Counted from the first letter of the stretch, positions 1 to 9,705 are shown. The stretch: DNA of 64,000 nt from Flavobacteriaceae bacterium (GCA_030148025.1 JASBUG010000023.1:186001-250000); one strand, 5' to 3'. Translations and numbers: made by a program. The notes: generated from the letters alone by a model not told the origin.

Positions 1-1323
1 ATCACTAAGTTTTTCCCCTTCTACGCTTCCTGTTTCTGGAGGAAAATCATTGTATAGATTTCTATGGGTTTGATAAGAGTTATTGTCTTTAAAAAATTCA
101 CCTCCAAGAGTCCATTCAAATGATTTTTCAAATAGACTAGTTTTTTTAATAATACGTGTTCGAATTCCTAAACCGTAAGTGTTCTCTTTTAATATGTTAA
201 ATGGTCTTGCCTCATAAGAATCTATAAACGATCCAAAGACACTTGTTTTATGTTGTGTTTTTGAGTTGTAATCATGTTGCCATGTCAAACCAAAAAGACC
301 TTTTTTATAATCTTCAAATCCTTTAGCTCGTCCCCAAGTGAAAGCTGCTTTTTTAGGATTGTTTTTATAATCATCTTCATTAAGAGAGCTTGGGATGTAT
401 GCTTTTAGATCGACATAATTTCCAATAATTGTTAGTTTGTCGTTATCCCCAATAAAATGATTTGTTGCTAGTGTTAATACCTGTCTGTCTGTTTCATTAT
501 TATTTCTATAACCATCGCTATGAAGATTTGAATAGGATAATCGCGCTGTGTTTTTATGATTTCCAAAGTTTGACTGAAGCAGATATTTTTGTAATCCAAA
601 AGACCCAAATGTAACGCCCGAATTACTTGATACTTCATTATACATTCCTTTATTAGGAATTAATTGAATGGTTCCACCTAATCCAGCACCATACATACTA
701 GACGAAGGCCCTTTTAAAATTTCAATTCTACCAAGGGTACTTAATTCAATATCTTCAATTGTTGAAGCACCAGAGCCATTAGTAAGAGGAATATCTTGAT
801 AATAGATTTTTATTTTACTTGTTCCAAATAAGTTTCTAGATCCAATACCTCTGGTTGTTATTCTATTGGTACATAGCGTGCCACTGTGCATAAAAACTCC
901 AGGAATATTATTTAATATTGGAGCAATATTAACAGTGTTATTTTGTTCTATTTGTTTTGCTGAAATAGTTGCAATAGAAGTAGGTAAGGTTTTTAACTTG
1001 CTTTGAAAATTATTGGAGGTAATAGTGATCTCATCAATTTTTTGAGGAATGATCTTTAATTCTACAATTTTGTTAGAAGCATCAATTATTATTGATTTTG
1101 ATTCATATCCAGATAACTCAAAAATATATGTGCCTTTTTTGGGCACAATAAAAATACCACTAAAATTTGTTGATGTAGAATAACTGCCATCTACACTTTT
1201 TATTTGAACATTAGCAAGTTCGAAGGTGTTTTGTAGATCAATTACTTTACCTTTTATCTCTTGAGAAAAAGATTGCAAGGTAATTAGTAAAGAAAATATA
1301 ACAGTAGCAAAAGAAAGTTTCAT
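1..1323 (-). CDS. TonB-dependent receptor, 3' end outside window
   Basis: Outer-membrane, TonB-energised receptor for uptake of a scarce ligand such as an iron chelate. The reading frame is open from the ATG at 1323 to the window edge (441 codons), so the C-terminal part of the barrel is missing. A signal peptide ending ...LQSFSQ is followed by a carboxypeptidase-regulatory-like beta-sandwich (about residues 22-100) and then the plug domain with the typical LKGPSSSMYGAGLGGTIQL stretch, then barrel strands. The ligand cannot be told from the sequence. A GNAT gene lies 24 bp upstream on the same strand. The call as a TonB receptor is secure; iron or siderophore transport is only a guess from family frequency. 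Confidence 0.93.
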   Translation of the reverse strand, partial: MKLSFATVIFSLLITLQSFSQEIKGKVIDLQNTFELANVQIKSVDGSYSTSTNFSGIFIVPKKGTYIFELSGYESKSIIIDASNKIVELKIIPQKIDEITITSNNFQSKLKTLPTSIATISAKQIEQNNTVNIAPILNNIPGVFMHSGTLCTNRITTRGIGSRNLFGTSKIKIYYQDIPLTNGSGASTIEDIELSTLGRIEILKGPSSSMYGAGLGGTIQLIPNKGMYNEVSSNSGVTFGSFGLQKYLLQSNFGNHKNTARLSYSNLHSDGYRNNNETDRQVLTLATNHFIGDNDKLTIIGNYVDLKAYIPSSLNEDDYKNNPKKAAFTWGRAKGFEDYKKGLFGLTWQHDYNSKTQHKTSVFGSFIDSYEARPFNILKENTYGLGIRTRIIKKTSLFEKSFEWTLGGEFFKDNNSYQTHRNLYNDFPPETGSVEGEKLSD

Positions 1324-1347
1324 TGTTAATATAAGTGGAAGATTATT

Positions 1348-1797
1348 TTAAAGTAGTTTTTCAAAGCATACACTATTATCTATGCCAACATACTGGTCGT
1401 AATTAGGAATTATAGTATATCCAGTTTTATGATAGAGAGCAATAGCATAAGGTTGCTTTTTACCAGTTTCCAAAATACAACGTGTATTCCCTAACTCTTT
1501 TGCCCATGCCTCTAACTCGTCAAGAACTTTGGTAGCCAAACCTTTTCCACGTGCTTGTGGTAGTGTGTACATACGTTTTATTTCAACAGTATTATCATTG
1601 TATTTTTTGATAGCACCAATTGCAACAGGCCTGTTGCCGTCATAAACAACAATGGTATGCTTAATCAGGTCTATGCCATTATACTGGTGGTAAAAATCGT
1701 GTTCATCTCCATCAGATACCGCAAGATCTTTATCAAGCATTTCTACAAGTGAAACAAAATCGGGATCTTGAGAATTGGTTCTTTTTAGACGTAACAT
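1348..1797 (-). CDS. GNAT family N-acetyltransferase
   Basis: Acetyl-CoA-dependent N-acyltransferase of 149 residues, the normal size for a single GNAT fold. The acetyl-CoA pyrophosphate loop (motif A) is seen as ARGKGLATKVL at about residues 82-92, followed by the motif B region ending in ALYHKTGY. The protein is cytosolic, with no signal peptide. The substrate is unknown. It lies 24 bp upstream of the TonB receptor on the same strand and may be cotranscribed with it, but there is no functional reason to link them. Confidence 0.88.
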   Translation of the reverse strand: MLRLKRTNSQDPDFVSLVEMLDKDLAVSDGDEHDFYHQYNGIDLIKHTIVVYDGNRPVAIGAIKKYNDNTVEIKRMYTLPQARGKGLATKVLDELEAWAKELGNTRCILETGKKQPYAIALYHKTGYTIIPNYDQYVGIDNSVCFEKLL

Positions 1798-1861
1798 GAC
1801 TGGTATTGTTTTTAATCTGCTAGCAAGGTATTAATTAGTTTTTGTATAACCATGATAAAAG

Positions 1862-1894
1862 AAGAGGCTGTTTCTTATAAAACAGCCTCTTTTT
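1862..1894. terminator. Rho-independent terminator hairpin
   Basis: AGAGGCTGTTT and its complement AAACAGCCTCT flank a 6-nt loop, with T-rich tails on both strands. It lies just after the stop codon of the second GNAT gene (minus strand) and can end that transcript. Confidence 0.75.
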
Positions 1895-1897
1895 AAA

Positions 1898-2323
1898 TTA
1901 TTTGTCAAACTTTAAGCGTAACACTTCTTGTTGGGCTGCTTCAAAGAAATAGGATTTAATTTGCTTAAAGCCGTATTTCTTATAAAATGCGTTCCCAATA
2001 CTATTATTCTTAAATACTTCTACTTCAAGAGTATCATGCATATTAAGAATATAGTTTACAAGATTGCTTCCAATGCCTTTAGAATGATACTCTGGATCTA
2101 CAAATAAACCACCAATTTCGTTTCCTTGCATTCCTATAAAACCAAGAACAGTATTATTCTCTTCGTAAACCCAAGTTTCAGAATTTGGAATATAGATATG
2201 TCGCATAGCGTGAGCTACTTCCTTAACAAAGGCATCGTTCAAAAAGGGATGCGCTAAGTTTGAGGCGTTTAGCCAAATAGTTAAAATAGATTCCAAGTCA
2301 TTGTTTGTATGTTTTCTAATCAT
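1898..2323 (-). CDS. GNAT family N-acetyltransferase
   Basis: Second small acetyltransferase (141 residues from the start MIRKHTNND). Motif A reads YHSKGIGSNLV and the C-terminal GNAT signature reads FYKKYGFKQI. An upstream in-frame start at 2398 would add 25 residues unlike any GNAT N-terminus, so the ATG at 2323 is preferred. It resembles the YjaB/PhnO-like acetyltransferases that begin MIR and act on small molecules or protein N-termini. Substrate unknown. A terminator follows directly. Confidence 0.86.
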   Translation of the reverse strand: MIRKHTNNDLESILTIWLNASNLAHPFLNDAFVKEVAHAMRHIYIPNSETWVYEENNTVLGFIGMQGNEIGGLFVDPEYHSKGIGSNLVNYILNMHDTLEVEVFKNNSIGNAFYKKYGFKQIKSYFFEAAQQEVLRLKFDK

Positions 2324-2520
2324 TGTTTTTGTTTTTAGTAAATAAAATGTGATTGTAGCAGAGCGAAAATATGCAGACGAAATATTCAGGTATACCAAAA
2401 TAGCCCAAGAATTAGGTAATATAACTTTAGTGCATACCTGTTACTAAGCCAGTAACAATGCTATTATAGAAAAGTTGTTTAATGAAGTATTGTTCATGAA
2501 CTACAAACATACATAATATT

Positions 2521-3801
2521 TTATAAGGTATCAATAAACTGCTGAATGAGTTTAAAATAATCCTCAAACTCGGTTAATGGTAATGTTTCCGCTTTGTCGT
2601 AAATATCATGATACGCTTTAATACCACCTAAGGTATACATATAAAAACACGGTACATTGCTTAAATGAAACAAACAGTGGTCACTATTACATGCTTCACC
2701 TCTTATCTTAACTTGCTTTAGTAGTTGTTGCTCGTTATTTAGGTTGACTAGCTTATTAAACTTGTTTTTATAAAGCTTCCCATTCACTACTTGTATGCCA
2801 TCATCACCAGTTCCTGAAATATCAAAATTGAGCAAGAATTTGATCCTGTTTAATTCAAACAAAGGATGTTCTACAAAATATTGTGAGCCAATTAAACCAA
2901 TTTCTTCTGCACCAAAGGCAATAAAAACCATAGTATATTCCGGCTTGTTTTTTGCGTAATGTTTTGCAAGGCTTAACAACATGGCAACACCACTAGCATT
3001 ATCATTTGCTCCTGGGAACATAGCTTTTGCTCCCATCATTCCAAGATGATCGTAATGAGCAGTTACAACAACAAGCGAATCCTTATTCTTTCCTTCAATA
3101 TGCCCTATGACGTTTTGGGTTCTATATCTTTGAAAGTATTGGTGTTTTAGGTTGACATTAACATTAGAAATAATGGAAGTTGAATCATTAGCTAAAACAG
3201 TAAATACTGGTTTCGCATTAGCCTTGGTTGAACCACTCCATGTAAGTTTTTCTTTGGTTAGCACAATTAGTCCAGCAGACGAATTTAATACATGATATTT
3301 TAGAAAGTCTGTTGCTACATTTAGTTGTTTTAAGAGTGTTTTATCATAACTTTTGTTATCAAAAGGTGGGATGACAATAAATTTTCCAGAAGCTTTTTTT
3401 AATAATTGTTTTAAGCTCTCTTGATCGGAAATATCGGAAATGGTTAAAGTAACAGTTTCAAATTTTCCTTTGATACTACGAGAACCTGGATCTACAAGAT
3501 AGTCCTTACCTGGAATTAATGTTTCACCATTAATTTCTAAATGCATTTCAGAAGGAAACGTATTTACTGAAGTGGTGAATTCTTGAAAATAATTTTTCGA
3601 GAAAGGTTGTAATCCTAATAGTTCAAATTCTTTGGCTATAAAGTTGGCTGCTTTTTTATCACCATTGTCAACATAACCACGGCCTTTAAAACTTTTCGAG
3701 GCTAAGGTATCTACAACATATCGTGCATAATCTATATGTTGAGCACTAACATTTAGTGAAAGGAGGAAAACAATGAGAATAAAAGCATACCTTTTGATCA
3801 T
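2521..3801 (-). CDS. secreted M28 family zinc aminopeptidase
   Basis: Exported metallopeptidase. A signal peptide (MIKRYAFILIVFLLSLNVSAQ region) precedes a protease-associated-like insert and the M28 catalytic domain. The zinc ligands and catalytic residues are recognisable: TAHYDHLG, GANDNASGVAMLL, FGAEEIGLIGS, the NFDISGTG aspartate and a C-terminal His near CNSDHCLFH. Expected role: removal of N-terminal amino acids from peptides in the periplasm or outside the cell. A start at 3816 is possible, but the ATG at 3801 puts the signal peptide at the very N-terminus. The upstream thioredoxin-fold gene ends 5 bp away, suggesting one transcript. Confidence 0.9.
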   Translation of the reverse strand: MIKRYAFILIVFLLSLNVSAQHIDYARYVVDTLASKSFKGRGYVDNGDKKAANFIAKEFELLGLQPFSKNYFQEFTTSVNTFPSEMHLEINGETLIPGKDYLVDPGSRSIKGKFETVTLTISDISDQESLKQLLKKASGKFIVIPPFDNKSYDKTLLKQLNVATDFLKYHVLNSSAGLIVLTKEKLTWSGSTKANAKPVFTVLANDSTSIISNVNVNLKHQYFQRYRTQNVIGHIEGKNKDSLVVVTAHYDHLGMMGAKAMFPGANDNASGVAMLLSLAKHYAKNKPEYTMVFIAFGAEEIGLIGSQYFVEHPLFELNRIKFLLNFDISGTGDDGIQVVNGKLYKNKFNKLVNLNNEQQLLKQVKIRGEACNSDHCLFHLSNVPCFYMYTLGGIKAYHDIYDKAETLPLTEFEDYFKLIQQFIDTL

Positions 3802-3806
3802 AGCAC

Positions 3807-4361
3807 TTATTTCCACTTAATATTGCAACCAATACTTGGTTTTTGTGGTCTCGAGTTATCTACTCCTTGTAGCAGGCAATCAAGTGCGTTTTCAATATCT
3901 TCACCGGTAGCAGGGATGCCATTCCCGGGTCTGCTATCGTCAAGTTGCCCTCTGTATACCAGTTCTAAATTCTCATTAAAAAGATAAATATCTGGAGTGC
4001 AAGCGGCATCATAAGCTTTAGCTATTGCTTGTGTTTCGTCGTATAAGTAAGGAAACGGATAATTGTTTTCTTTAGCGTGAAGTTTCATTTTATCAGGAGC
4101 ATCTTGCGGATAATTTTCCACATCATTACTGGAAATAGCAACAAAACTAATACCATTATCAAAATAGTTATTAGCCACTTTTACCAGTATTTCATTTACA
4201 TGGATTACAAACGGACAGTGATTGCAAATAAACATAACTACAGTACCTTTATTTCCTTTTAGCTGTTCTAAACTCATAACAGAATCGCTAATGGTATCTG
4301 GTAAATTAAAGTTAGGAGCTTTGGTTCCTAAGGGAAGCATGTTTGACGGTGTTCTAGCCAT
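3807..4361 (-). CDS. thioredoxin-fold protein, peroxiredoxin-like (PRX_like1 type)
   Basis: 184-residue protein with an AhpC/TSA-type redoxin fold. The active-site segment is FICNHCPFV, a CxxC motif in the PRX_like1 branch in which NHCPFV replaces the usual WCxxC. It begins with TKAPNFNLPD, the typical redoxin N-terminus, and there is no signal peptide. It probably reduces or isomerises a thiol or handles peroxides; the partner is unknown. It is the first gene of a minus-strand pair with the M28 peptidase (5-bp gap). The window's strand switches at 4361-4464 to csaA. Confidence 0.85.
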   Translation of the reverse strand: MARTPSNMLPLGTKAPNFNLPDTISDSVMSLEQLKGNKGTVVMFICNHCPFVIHVNEILVKVANNYFDNGISFVAISSNDVENYPQDAPDKMKLHAKENNYPFPYLYDETQAIAKAYDAACTPDIYLFNENLELVYRGQLDDSRPGNGIPATGEDIENALDCLLQGVDNSRPQKPSIGCNIKWK

Positions 4362-4463
4362 AGCAATAGATTTTTCTTCTTATTCAAAAATAAAGAAACC
4401 CTAGGACTAAATATAATTGTAAATTAAAATTTATATCTTCCACATCTAACTAACTGTAATTTT

Positions 4464-4799
4464 ATGAAAGACACCATAACCTTTGAAGATTTTACCAAGG
4501 TAGATCTTCGTGTGGGAACTATTATAGAGGTCAACGATTTTCCAAAAGCACGAAATCCGGCATACCAATTGACTATTGATTTTGGGGATCTAGGCATTAG
4601 AAAATCTTCTGCGCAAATAACCACTTTATATACAAAAGAGGAGTTGTTAAATAGGCAGATAGTTGCTACTGTTAACTTTCCTAAAAAGCAGATCGCTAAT
4701 TTTATGAGTGAATGTTTGGTTATGGGAGCGGTTGAAGGGAAGGATGTGATTCTTCTATCACCAGAGCAAAAGGTTAAAAATGGTTCAACAGTAGCTTAG
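4464..4799 (+). CDS. csaA: CsaA-type tRNA-binding protein
   Basis: 111-residue protein consisting of one tRNA-binding OB-fold (EMAP-II-like), the full length of CsaA. The conserved core is visible: VDLRVGTI, SSAQITTLY and VNFPKKQIANFMSECLVMG. CsaA has been described as a tRNA-binding protein with chaperone- or export-related activity in Bacillus; its role in Bacteroidota is not settled. It heads a plus-strand run with the symporter gene 3 bp after it, so the two are probably cotranscribed. Confidence 0.9.
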   Translation: MKDTITFEDFTKVDLRVGTIIEVNDFPKARNPAYQLTIDFGDLGIRKSSAQITTLYTKEELLNRQIVATVNFPKKQIANFMSECLVMGAVEGKDVILLSPEQKVKNGSTVA

Positions 4800-4802
4800 C
4801 CT

Positions 4803-5696
4803 ATGCAGCAGTTAGACGAGGTTCAAATAAATTTTGATAGTAATGGTCTATGGGTTTTAAACATTGCTTTAGCGGTAGTCATGTTTGGTGTGGCCTTAGG
4901 AATAACCATTGATGATTTCAAGAGCCTTTTAAAACAACCCAAATTAGTGTTATTAGGTGTATTATCACAGTTTGTATTACTGCCATTAATTACTTTTTTG
5001 GTCATTTTAGTAATAAAGCCAATGCCTAGTATTGCTTTAGGCATGATGATGGTTGCGGCATGTCCTGGAGGTAATATTTCTAATTTCATGACACATTTGG
5101 CCAAAGGAAATACCGCATTGTCTGTGAGCTTAACAGCCTTTGCTACCTTTTTAGCGATTTTTATGACACCTTTAAATTTCCAGTTATACGGTAATTTGTA
5201 TGAACCTACTTCAGAAATTTTAAAAGCGGTTTCTATAGAGCCTTTTGACTTGATAAAATTGGTGGTTTTAATTTTAGGCGTACCTCTTGTGTTGGGAATG
5301 GCCATGAGACGTAAATATGAAATGCTATCAATAACATTATCTAAGATTTTAAAACCATTATCTATAGTGGTTTTTATTGCAATTGTTGTTATAGCATTTT
5401 CAAATAACCTTGATATATTTAATAATTATGTACACCATGTTCTTGCCATAGGTATCGGTCATAATCTATTAGCTATTTTATTAGGGTTTGGTTTAGCTAG
5501 GTTATTTAAATTATCTTTTAAAGATCAAAAAACCTTGGCTATTGAAACAGGAATCCAAAACTCCGGATTAGGATTGTTACTTATTTTTACATTTTTTAAT
5601 GGATTGGGAGGAATGGCTGTAATTGCTGCATTTTGGGGAATTTGGCACATTGTTTCTGGTTTGGTATTAGCTTCTTATTGGTCGCGAAAACAATAA
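4803..5696 (+). CDS. bile acid:sodium symporter (BASS/ACR3-like) family transporter
   Basis: Inner-membrane protein of 297 residues with nine to ten hydrophobic helices. The BASS signatures are present: AACPGGNISNFMTHLAKGN in the first half (the crossover motif) and ETGIQNSGLGLLL in the second. The family moves organic anions with sodium; in non-host-associated bacteria the substrates are usually unknown (pantoate, pyruvate-like acids and others have been shown for relatives). It lies 3 bp after csaA and 6 bp before the acyltransferase gene, so it is in the middle of a three-gene unit. Confidence 0.9.
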   Translation: MQQLDEVQINFDSNGLWVLNIALAVVMFGVALGITIDDFKSLLKQPKLVLLGVLSQFVLLPLITFLVILVIKPMPSIALGMMMVAACPGGNISNFMTHLAKGNTALSVSLTAFATFLAIFMTPLNFQLYGNLYEPTSEILKAVSIEPFDLIKLVVLILGVPLVLGMAMRRKYEMLSITLSKILKPLSIVVFIAIVVIAFSNNLDIFNNYVHHVLAIGIGHNLLAILLGFGLARLFKLSFKDQKTLAIETGIQNSGLGLLLIFTFFNGLGGMAVIAAFWGIWHIVSGLVLASYWSRKQ

Positions 5697-5702
5697 ATTA
5701 TA

Positions 5703-6734
5703 TTGAAAAAACTCTGGTTACATAGTATACGTGCATATTTGCGATTAGGAATGTTCTTTTATTTTAGAAGAATCCAGATACACAATACACATAATGTACC
5801 TAAAAATAAAGCGGTACTTTTTTTGGCAAATCATCAAAATGCGTTGTTAGACCCGTTACTTATAGCAAGTAAATCTGGACGATTTTCTTATTTTTTAACT
5901 AGAGCAGGCGTATTTAAAAAGTCGTTTGTAAGCAAGATTTTAAAGAGTTTACAAATGTTGCCAGTATATCGCGTGAGAGATGGTTGGAATACTATTGCTA
6001 ATAACAATGCTGTTTTTGAAGCCTGTACCCAATTATTAAGCAATAAAGAAGCAGTAGTGATCTTTCCAGAAGGGAGTCATAATTTGGCAAGAAGAGTTCG
6101 TGTTTTAAGTAAAGGATTTACCAGAATTGTATTTGATACTTTAGAAAGGTATCCTGATTTAGATCTTCAACTTGTGCCTATTGGTGTAAATTATGTAAGT
6201 GCTAAAACGTGTCCCGATAGTGCTGCTATTTATTTTGGGGAGCCTATTAGTGCTAATTCTTTTTTAAAAAGCAATAGACATAATAACGTGAAAGAGCTTA
6301 AGATAGTTATACATGAAAAGCTTACCGAACTAACAACACATATTCCCGAAGAGCATTATAAGGAAGACCTTAAAAAATTAGAAGACTTAAACATAGATTT
6401 CTTAAATCCTGAATTAGTAAACACTTGTATTAAAAACAATTTTGAGAATTGTAATAGTATAAAGAAGTCCAATTTAAACGGGCTACGAAGACTATTCAGA
6501 ACTCTTTTAATTATAAATCTATTTCTACCTTATACTATTTGGAAACTTTTAGTGCAACCAAAAATAAAAGAACTAGAGTTTACATCTACATTTAGATTTG
6601 CAGTTGCAATAACTCTAGTTCCTGTTTATCTCCTTATTATCTGTCTGATATTAAGTAATTTACTTACACTTAATATCGCTGTTAGCTATTTGTTGGTTTC
6701 TTTGTTATTGAGTCTCATAGCTGTTAAGCTATAA
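5703..6734 (+). CDS. PlsC-like 1-acyl-glycerol-phosphate acyltransferase with C-terminal membrane helices
   Basis: Lysophospholipid acyltransferase family member, predicted to acylate glycerophospholipid precursors at the inner membrane. The start codon is TTG. The catalytic block reads NHQNALLDPLL, with five rather than four residues between His44 and Asp50, as in the GPAT-like branch; the glycerophosphate-binding block is FPEGSHN. The C-terminus (about residues 265-343) carries two hydrophobic helices not found in short PlsC proteins. It ends 6 bp inside the 3' end of the convergent M14 peptidase gene. Confidence 0.87.
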   Translation: MKKLWLHSIRAYLRLGMFFYFRRIQIHNTHNVPKNKAVLFLANHQNALLDPLLIASKSGRFSYFLTRAGVFKKSFVSKILKSLQMLPVYRVRDGWNTIANNNAVFEACTQLLSNKEAVVIFPEGSHNLARRVRVLSKGFTRIVFDTLERYPDLDLQLVPIGVNYVSAKTCPDSAAIYFGEPISANSFLKSNRHNNVKELKIVIHEKLTELTTHIPEEHYKEDLKKLEDLNIDFLNPELVNTCIKNNFENCNSIKKSNLNGLRRLFRTLLIINLFLPYTIWKLLVQPKIKELEFTSTFRFAVAITLVPVYLLIICLILSNLLTLNIAVSYLLVSLLLSLIAVKL

Positions 6735-9239
6735 TTCTTCTCTAAAGAAAATAGCATTCATTAGCAACTTATTTGTACCATACCAAAATGCTCTAAAGTT
6801 GGTGTTATCAGTAAAAGCAACAACATTCCCACGTCCTAATCGCTTAATTTGCAAAGGCACAGTATTAGCAATACTATCTAAGTTAGGTTTAGAAATATAA
6901 CCGCTTAGTAAAGGTTTACTAGTATATTGAATAGGATTGTTATAACTACTCTTGTTTGGTTTCATAAAAATGGTAGTATTTCTAAACATGGCTAACTTAT
7001 CATTTTTATAACCAAAGTTTATTGGATGTGAACGATCTATTTTAGTTTCAAAAATAGCTCCTCCAATAACTTGCGCACCTCTAAAATTACTGCGTTGTTC
7101 GAAAGATATGTTTTTTGCTGGTACATCTAGTTTTTTAAATTCTAGTTTAGCTAATTCTTTAGATTTTAGCCATTTTAGTGCATTTCTATAAGCAATTAAA
7201 GTTCCTCCTTTTTGTACCCAAGACTTTATTTTTTTAGAATTACCGTCACTAAGTCCTCCCCAAGTATTTGATACTATTATTGTATTATATCTGCTTAGAT
7301 CTGCTCTTCCAATTGATTTGGTATCTAATTTAGTAACAGTAATATTGTAGCGTGTGTCAAATAAATGCCATATTTCACCAGCATCATAACTTGAAATACC
7401 TTCTCCAACTATTAAGGCTATTTTAGGTTGCTCTAAAGCTCTAAAATTATTACTTCCTAAATCTATACCTTGAGTTAATCCTGTACCAACAGCATCAATT
7501 TGAACATGACTCGCTTTAGCCAATTTGTTTAAAATAGTGTTTAGGTCTTTAGCATTGTATTTTTGATTTTGAACTGGGATCATGATGGTTCCATAATCAT
7601 AATCTTTACCATTTAAGCTAAAACGCTTCATTGCAACTTTAGCCCTTAGGCCTTTTTTCAATACTTTGTTTAAAACCTTTGGTGTATAATATTCATGCCA
7701 CTCCATTAAGTAAGCATAATTACTCATTCCAGACACGTTTCCATCTTTATGTTGCAGATCGGTCACCTCATTTCCTGCATTACTGGTCGAAACACCTTCA
7801 GCGTAGTCTACGTTAAACGCTAGAGGGAAAGTCCATGCAGAAACATCGTAAAATAAACTGTCCTGAAACGTTGTGCGTTTCTCGAACATAGCATTTATTA
7901 AACGGGTGTTTTTCTGATTTTTAGGAACGATATAACTATACCCTTTTTTAAATCGTTTACCATTAGCTGTAAAATCTTGTTTTACCTCGTGAAATTTAAT
8001 TTTATGGCGTTTTAAAATTTCGGCTAAATGATAAGTTTTAGCAGCATCTTTAGAATCGCCAAATACAATTGCTTTATTGTTTTGTTTTGCTGCTTCATTC
8101 CTAGCATTTTTAAAGAAATTATGCTGATAGGTTAAAATTTCTGTGCGCATATTTTTAGCAGCTTCTAATGTAGATAAAGCTGCAGTTAGCTGATTACGAA
8201 TAGTGAATGGGAATGTTAAAATACCATTGTCACTTTCTTGAATATGTCCTCTTGAACTACCTTGTTCAAATAAAATACCAATACCGCCATTAATATCTGG
8301 AAATGTCGATCCTTTTCCATAATAAAAATCATCAAAGCTCTCTTCAGTATAATATAGCGATCCAATTTTATCTAAAGCTTTAGCATGAAAATTCCCTATT
8401 CCTTTTGTTAACTCCTGATTTAATTTAGGTGTTAATGGATGTGTTCTTGAAGGAATACCTGGTTGAAAAAAGAAGGTAGAGTTTGTTCCCATTTCATGGT
8501 GATCGGTTAAAATATTAGGCATCCATTTATGAAATGAAGCAATTCGTGCTCTTGATTCAGGTAATTGTACTGGAAGCCAATCACGGTTCATATCAAACCA
8601 ATAGTGATTTGTTCTACCACCAGGCCATACTTCATCATATTCTCTGTCGTTTGGATCTGGATTTAAATTAATACTCTTATTCGTGTTTGCCCAATAAGCG
8701 AAACGTTGTAATCCGTCTGGATTAAAGCTCGGATCAAATAAAATAACGGCATTATCTAATAATTCTTTTACGTCACTACTATTAGAAGCGGCTAAATGGT
8801 AAGCAGCTAATAAACTAGCGTTAGATCCACTTGGTTCATTACCATGAATAGAGAATCCTTGATATACAACTATTGGTCTGTTTGAAACATCGGTTGTATT
8901 ATTCTCTGTGGCAGCTATATGTGCATTTCTAATAGACTCAAGATTTTGATGGTTTTGCAAAGATGTTATAGTTAGTAACAAAATTGGTCTGCCTTCAAAT
9001 GTTGTTCCCCTGTCCTCAATAGTTACTCTATCGGAAGCATTAGCAAGCGCATACATATATTGTACAAGCTTATCATGAGTGACATGCCAGTCACCAACTT
9101 GGTGTCCAATAACACTTTCTGGAGTTGGAATAGTTTTGTTATAACTCTCGTGTTGAGGTAAATAATACGATAGTTCTACATTACTTTGAGCATTTGCATA
9201 AGCGCAAAGTAAAAAAAGAAGTGAAAAAAGCTTTTTCAT
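6729..9239 (-). CDS. secreted M14 family zinc carboxypeptidase, multidomain
   Basis: 836-residue exported peptidase. The signal peptide ends ...LLCAYANAQ. The M14 zinc-binding block is SIHGNEPSG (His132, Glu135), with a later TDHHEMGTN and FEQGSSRG segment near the catalytic region. After the peptidase domain (about residues 40-370) comes a long C-terminal part, which includes a flavodoxin/GATase-like region with IALIVGEGIS and TIIVSNTWGGL. This architecture is common in marine Bacteroidota, where it is thought to degrade extracellular protein. It has its own transcription unit and overlaps the convergent acyltransferase gene by 6 bp. Confidence 0.92.
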   Translation of the reverse strand: MKKLFSLLFLLCAYANAQSNVELSYYLPQHESYNKTIPTPESVIGHQVGDWHVTHDKLVQYMYALANASDRVTIEDRGTTFEGRPILLLTITSLQNHQNLESIRNAHIAATENNTTDVSNRPIVVYQGFSIHGNEPSGSNASLLAAYHLAASNSSDVKELLDNAVILFDPSFNPDGLQRFAYWANTNKSINLNPDPNDREYDEVWPGGRTNHYWFDMNRDWLPVQLPESRARIASFHKWMPNILTDHHEMGTNSTFFFQPGIPSRTHPLTPKLNQELTKGIGNFHAKALDKIGSLYYTEESFDDFYYGKGSTFPDINGGIGILFEQGSSRGHIQESDNGILTFPFTIRNQLTAALSTLEAAKNMRTEILTYQHNFFKNARNEAAKQNNKAIVFGDSKDAAKTYHLAEILKRHKIKFHEVKQDFTANGKRFKKGYSYIVPKNQKNTRLINAMFEKRTTFQDSLFYDVSAWTFPLAFNVDYAEGVSTSNAGNEVTDLQHKDGNVSGMSNYAYLMEWHEYYTPKVLNKVLKKGLRAKVAMKRFSLNGKDYDYGTIMIPVQNQKYNAKDLNTILNKLAKASHVQIDAVGTGLTQGIDLGSNNFRALEQPKIALIVGEGISSYDAGEIWHLFDTRYNITVTKLDTKSIGRADLSRYNTIIVSNTWGGLSDGNSKKIKSWVQKGGTLIAYRNALKWLKSKELAKLEFKKLDVPAKNISFEQRSNFRGAQVIGGAIFETKIDRSHPINFGYKNDKLAMFRNTTIFMKPNKSSYNNPIQYTSKPLLSGYISKPNLDSIANTVPLQIKRLGRGNVVAFTDNTNFRAFWYGTNKLLMNAIFFREEL

Positions 9240-9277
9240 GGTTGGTTATTTGTAGTATTAGATTAAGCTATAAATAT

Positions 9278-9309
9278 AAAAAACCGTTACGATTAGGTAA
9301 CGGTTTTTT
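9278..9309. terminator. Rho-independent terminator
   Basis: A 13-bp perfect stem (AAAAAACCGTTAC with its complement, 6-nt loop) ends in a T-run on both strands. It lies between the PUR gene stop (9334) and the start of the M14 peptidase gene, so it most likely ends the minus-strand ABC-PUR transcript. Confidence 0.85.
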
Positions 9310-9333
9310 ATGTTAAAATATGGATGGATATTT

Positions 9334-9705
9334 TTAAATGTCTTCAAAGTTTACATCTGTAAAGCTTTCTGGCGACGTTGACTTTTCCTCAGAGTTATAA
9401 TCTTCTCTTTTATAGTCTTTTTGATGACGCTCACTTATAACTTCTTCACCTTTTTCTTGAATTACATAGTCAGTCATTTCACTTAATATGCTATTGAATT
9501 CAGCAAAATCTTCTTTGTATAAATAAATTTTATGCTTCTTATAATGAAATGATCCATCATCATTTGTGAATTTTTTACTTTCAGTGATCGTTAGATAATA
9601 ATCACCAGCTTTGGTAGCTCTTACATCAAAAAAATAGGTGCGTCTGCCAGCTCTTAATACCTTCGAAAAAATTTCCTCTTTCTCCATCATACCATTATTA
9701 TTCAT
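9334..9705 (-). CDS. PUR-family DNA/RNA-binding protein (DUF3276)
   Basis: 123-residue cytosolic protein. Residues 8-85 form one PUR repeat-like unit (beta-strands RRTYFFDVRATKAGDYYLTITES and KKHKIYLYKEDFAEF), the form described in Bacteroidota and spirochaetes as a nucleic-acid-binding PUR-alpha homologue. The C-terminal third is acidic and Ser/Glu-rich and is probably disordered. A conserved housekeeping role as an RNA- or ssDNA-binding regulator is inferred; the target is unknown. It lies downstream of the ABC exporter gene on the same strand. Confidence 0.88.
   Translation of the reverse strand: MNNNGMMEKEEIFSKVLRAGRRTYFFDVRATKAGDYYLTITESKKFTNDDGSFHYKKHKIYLYKEDFAEFNSILSEMTDYVIQEKGEEVISERHQKDYKREDYNSEEKSTSPESFTDVNFEDI

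Noticed and set aside
4823-5305. Minus-strand 160-residue open frame inside the symporter gene
   Set aside because: Shadow of the plus-strand BASS gene: the plus frame has family motifs and the minus frame has none.
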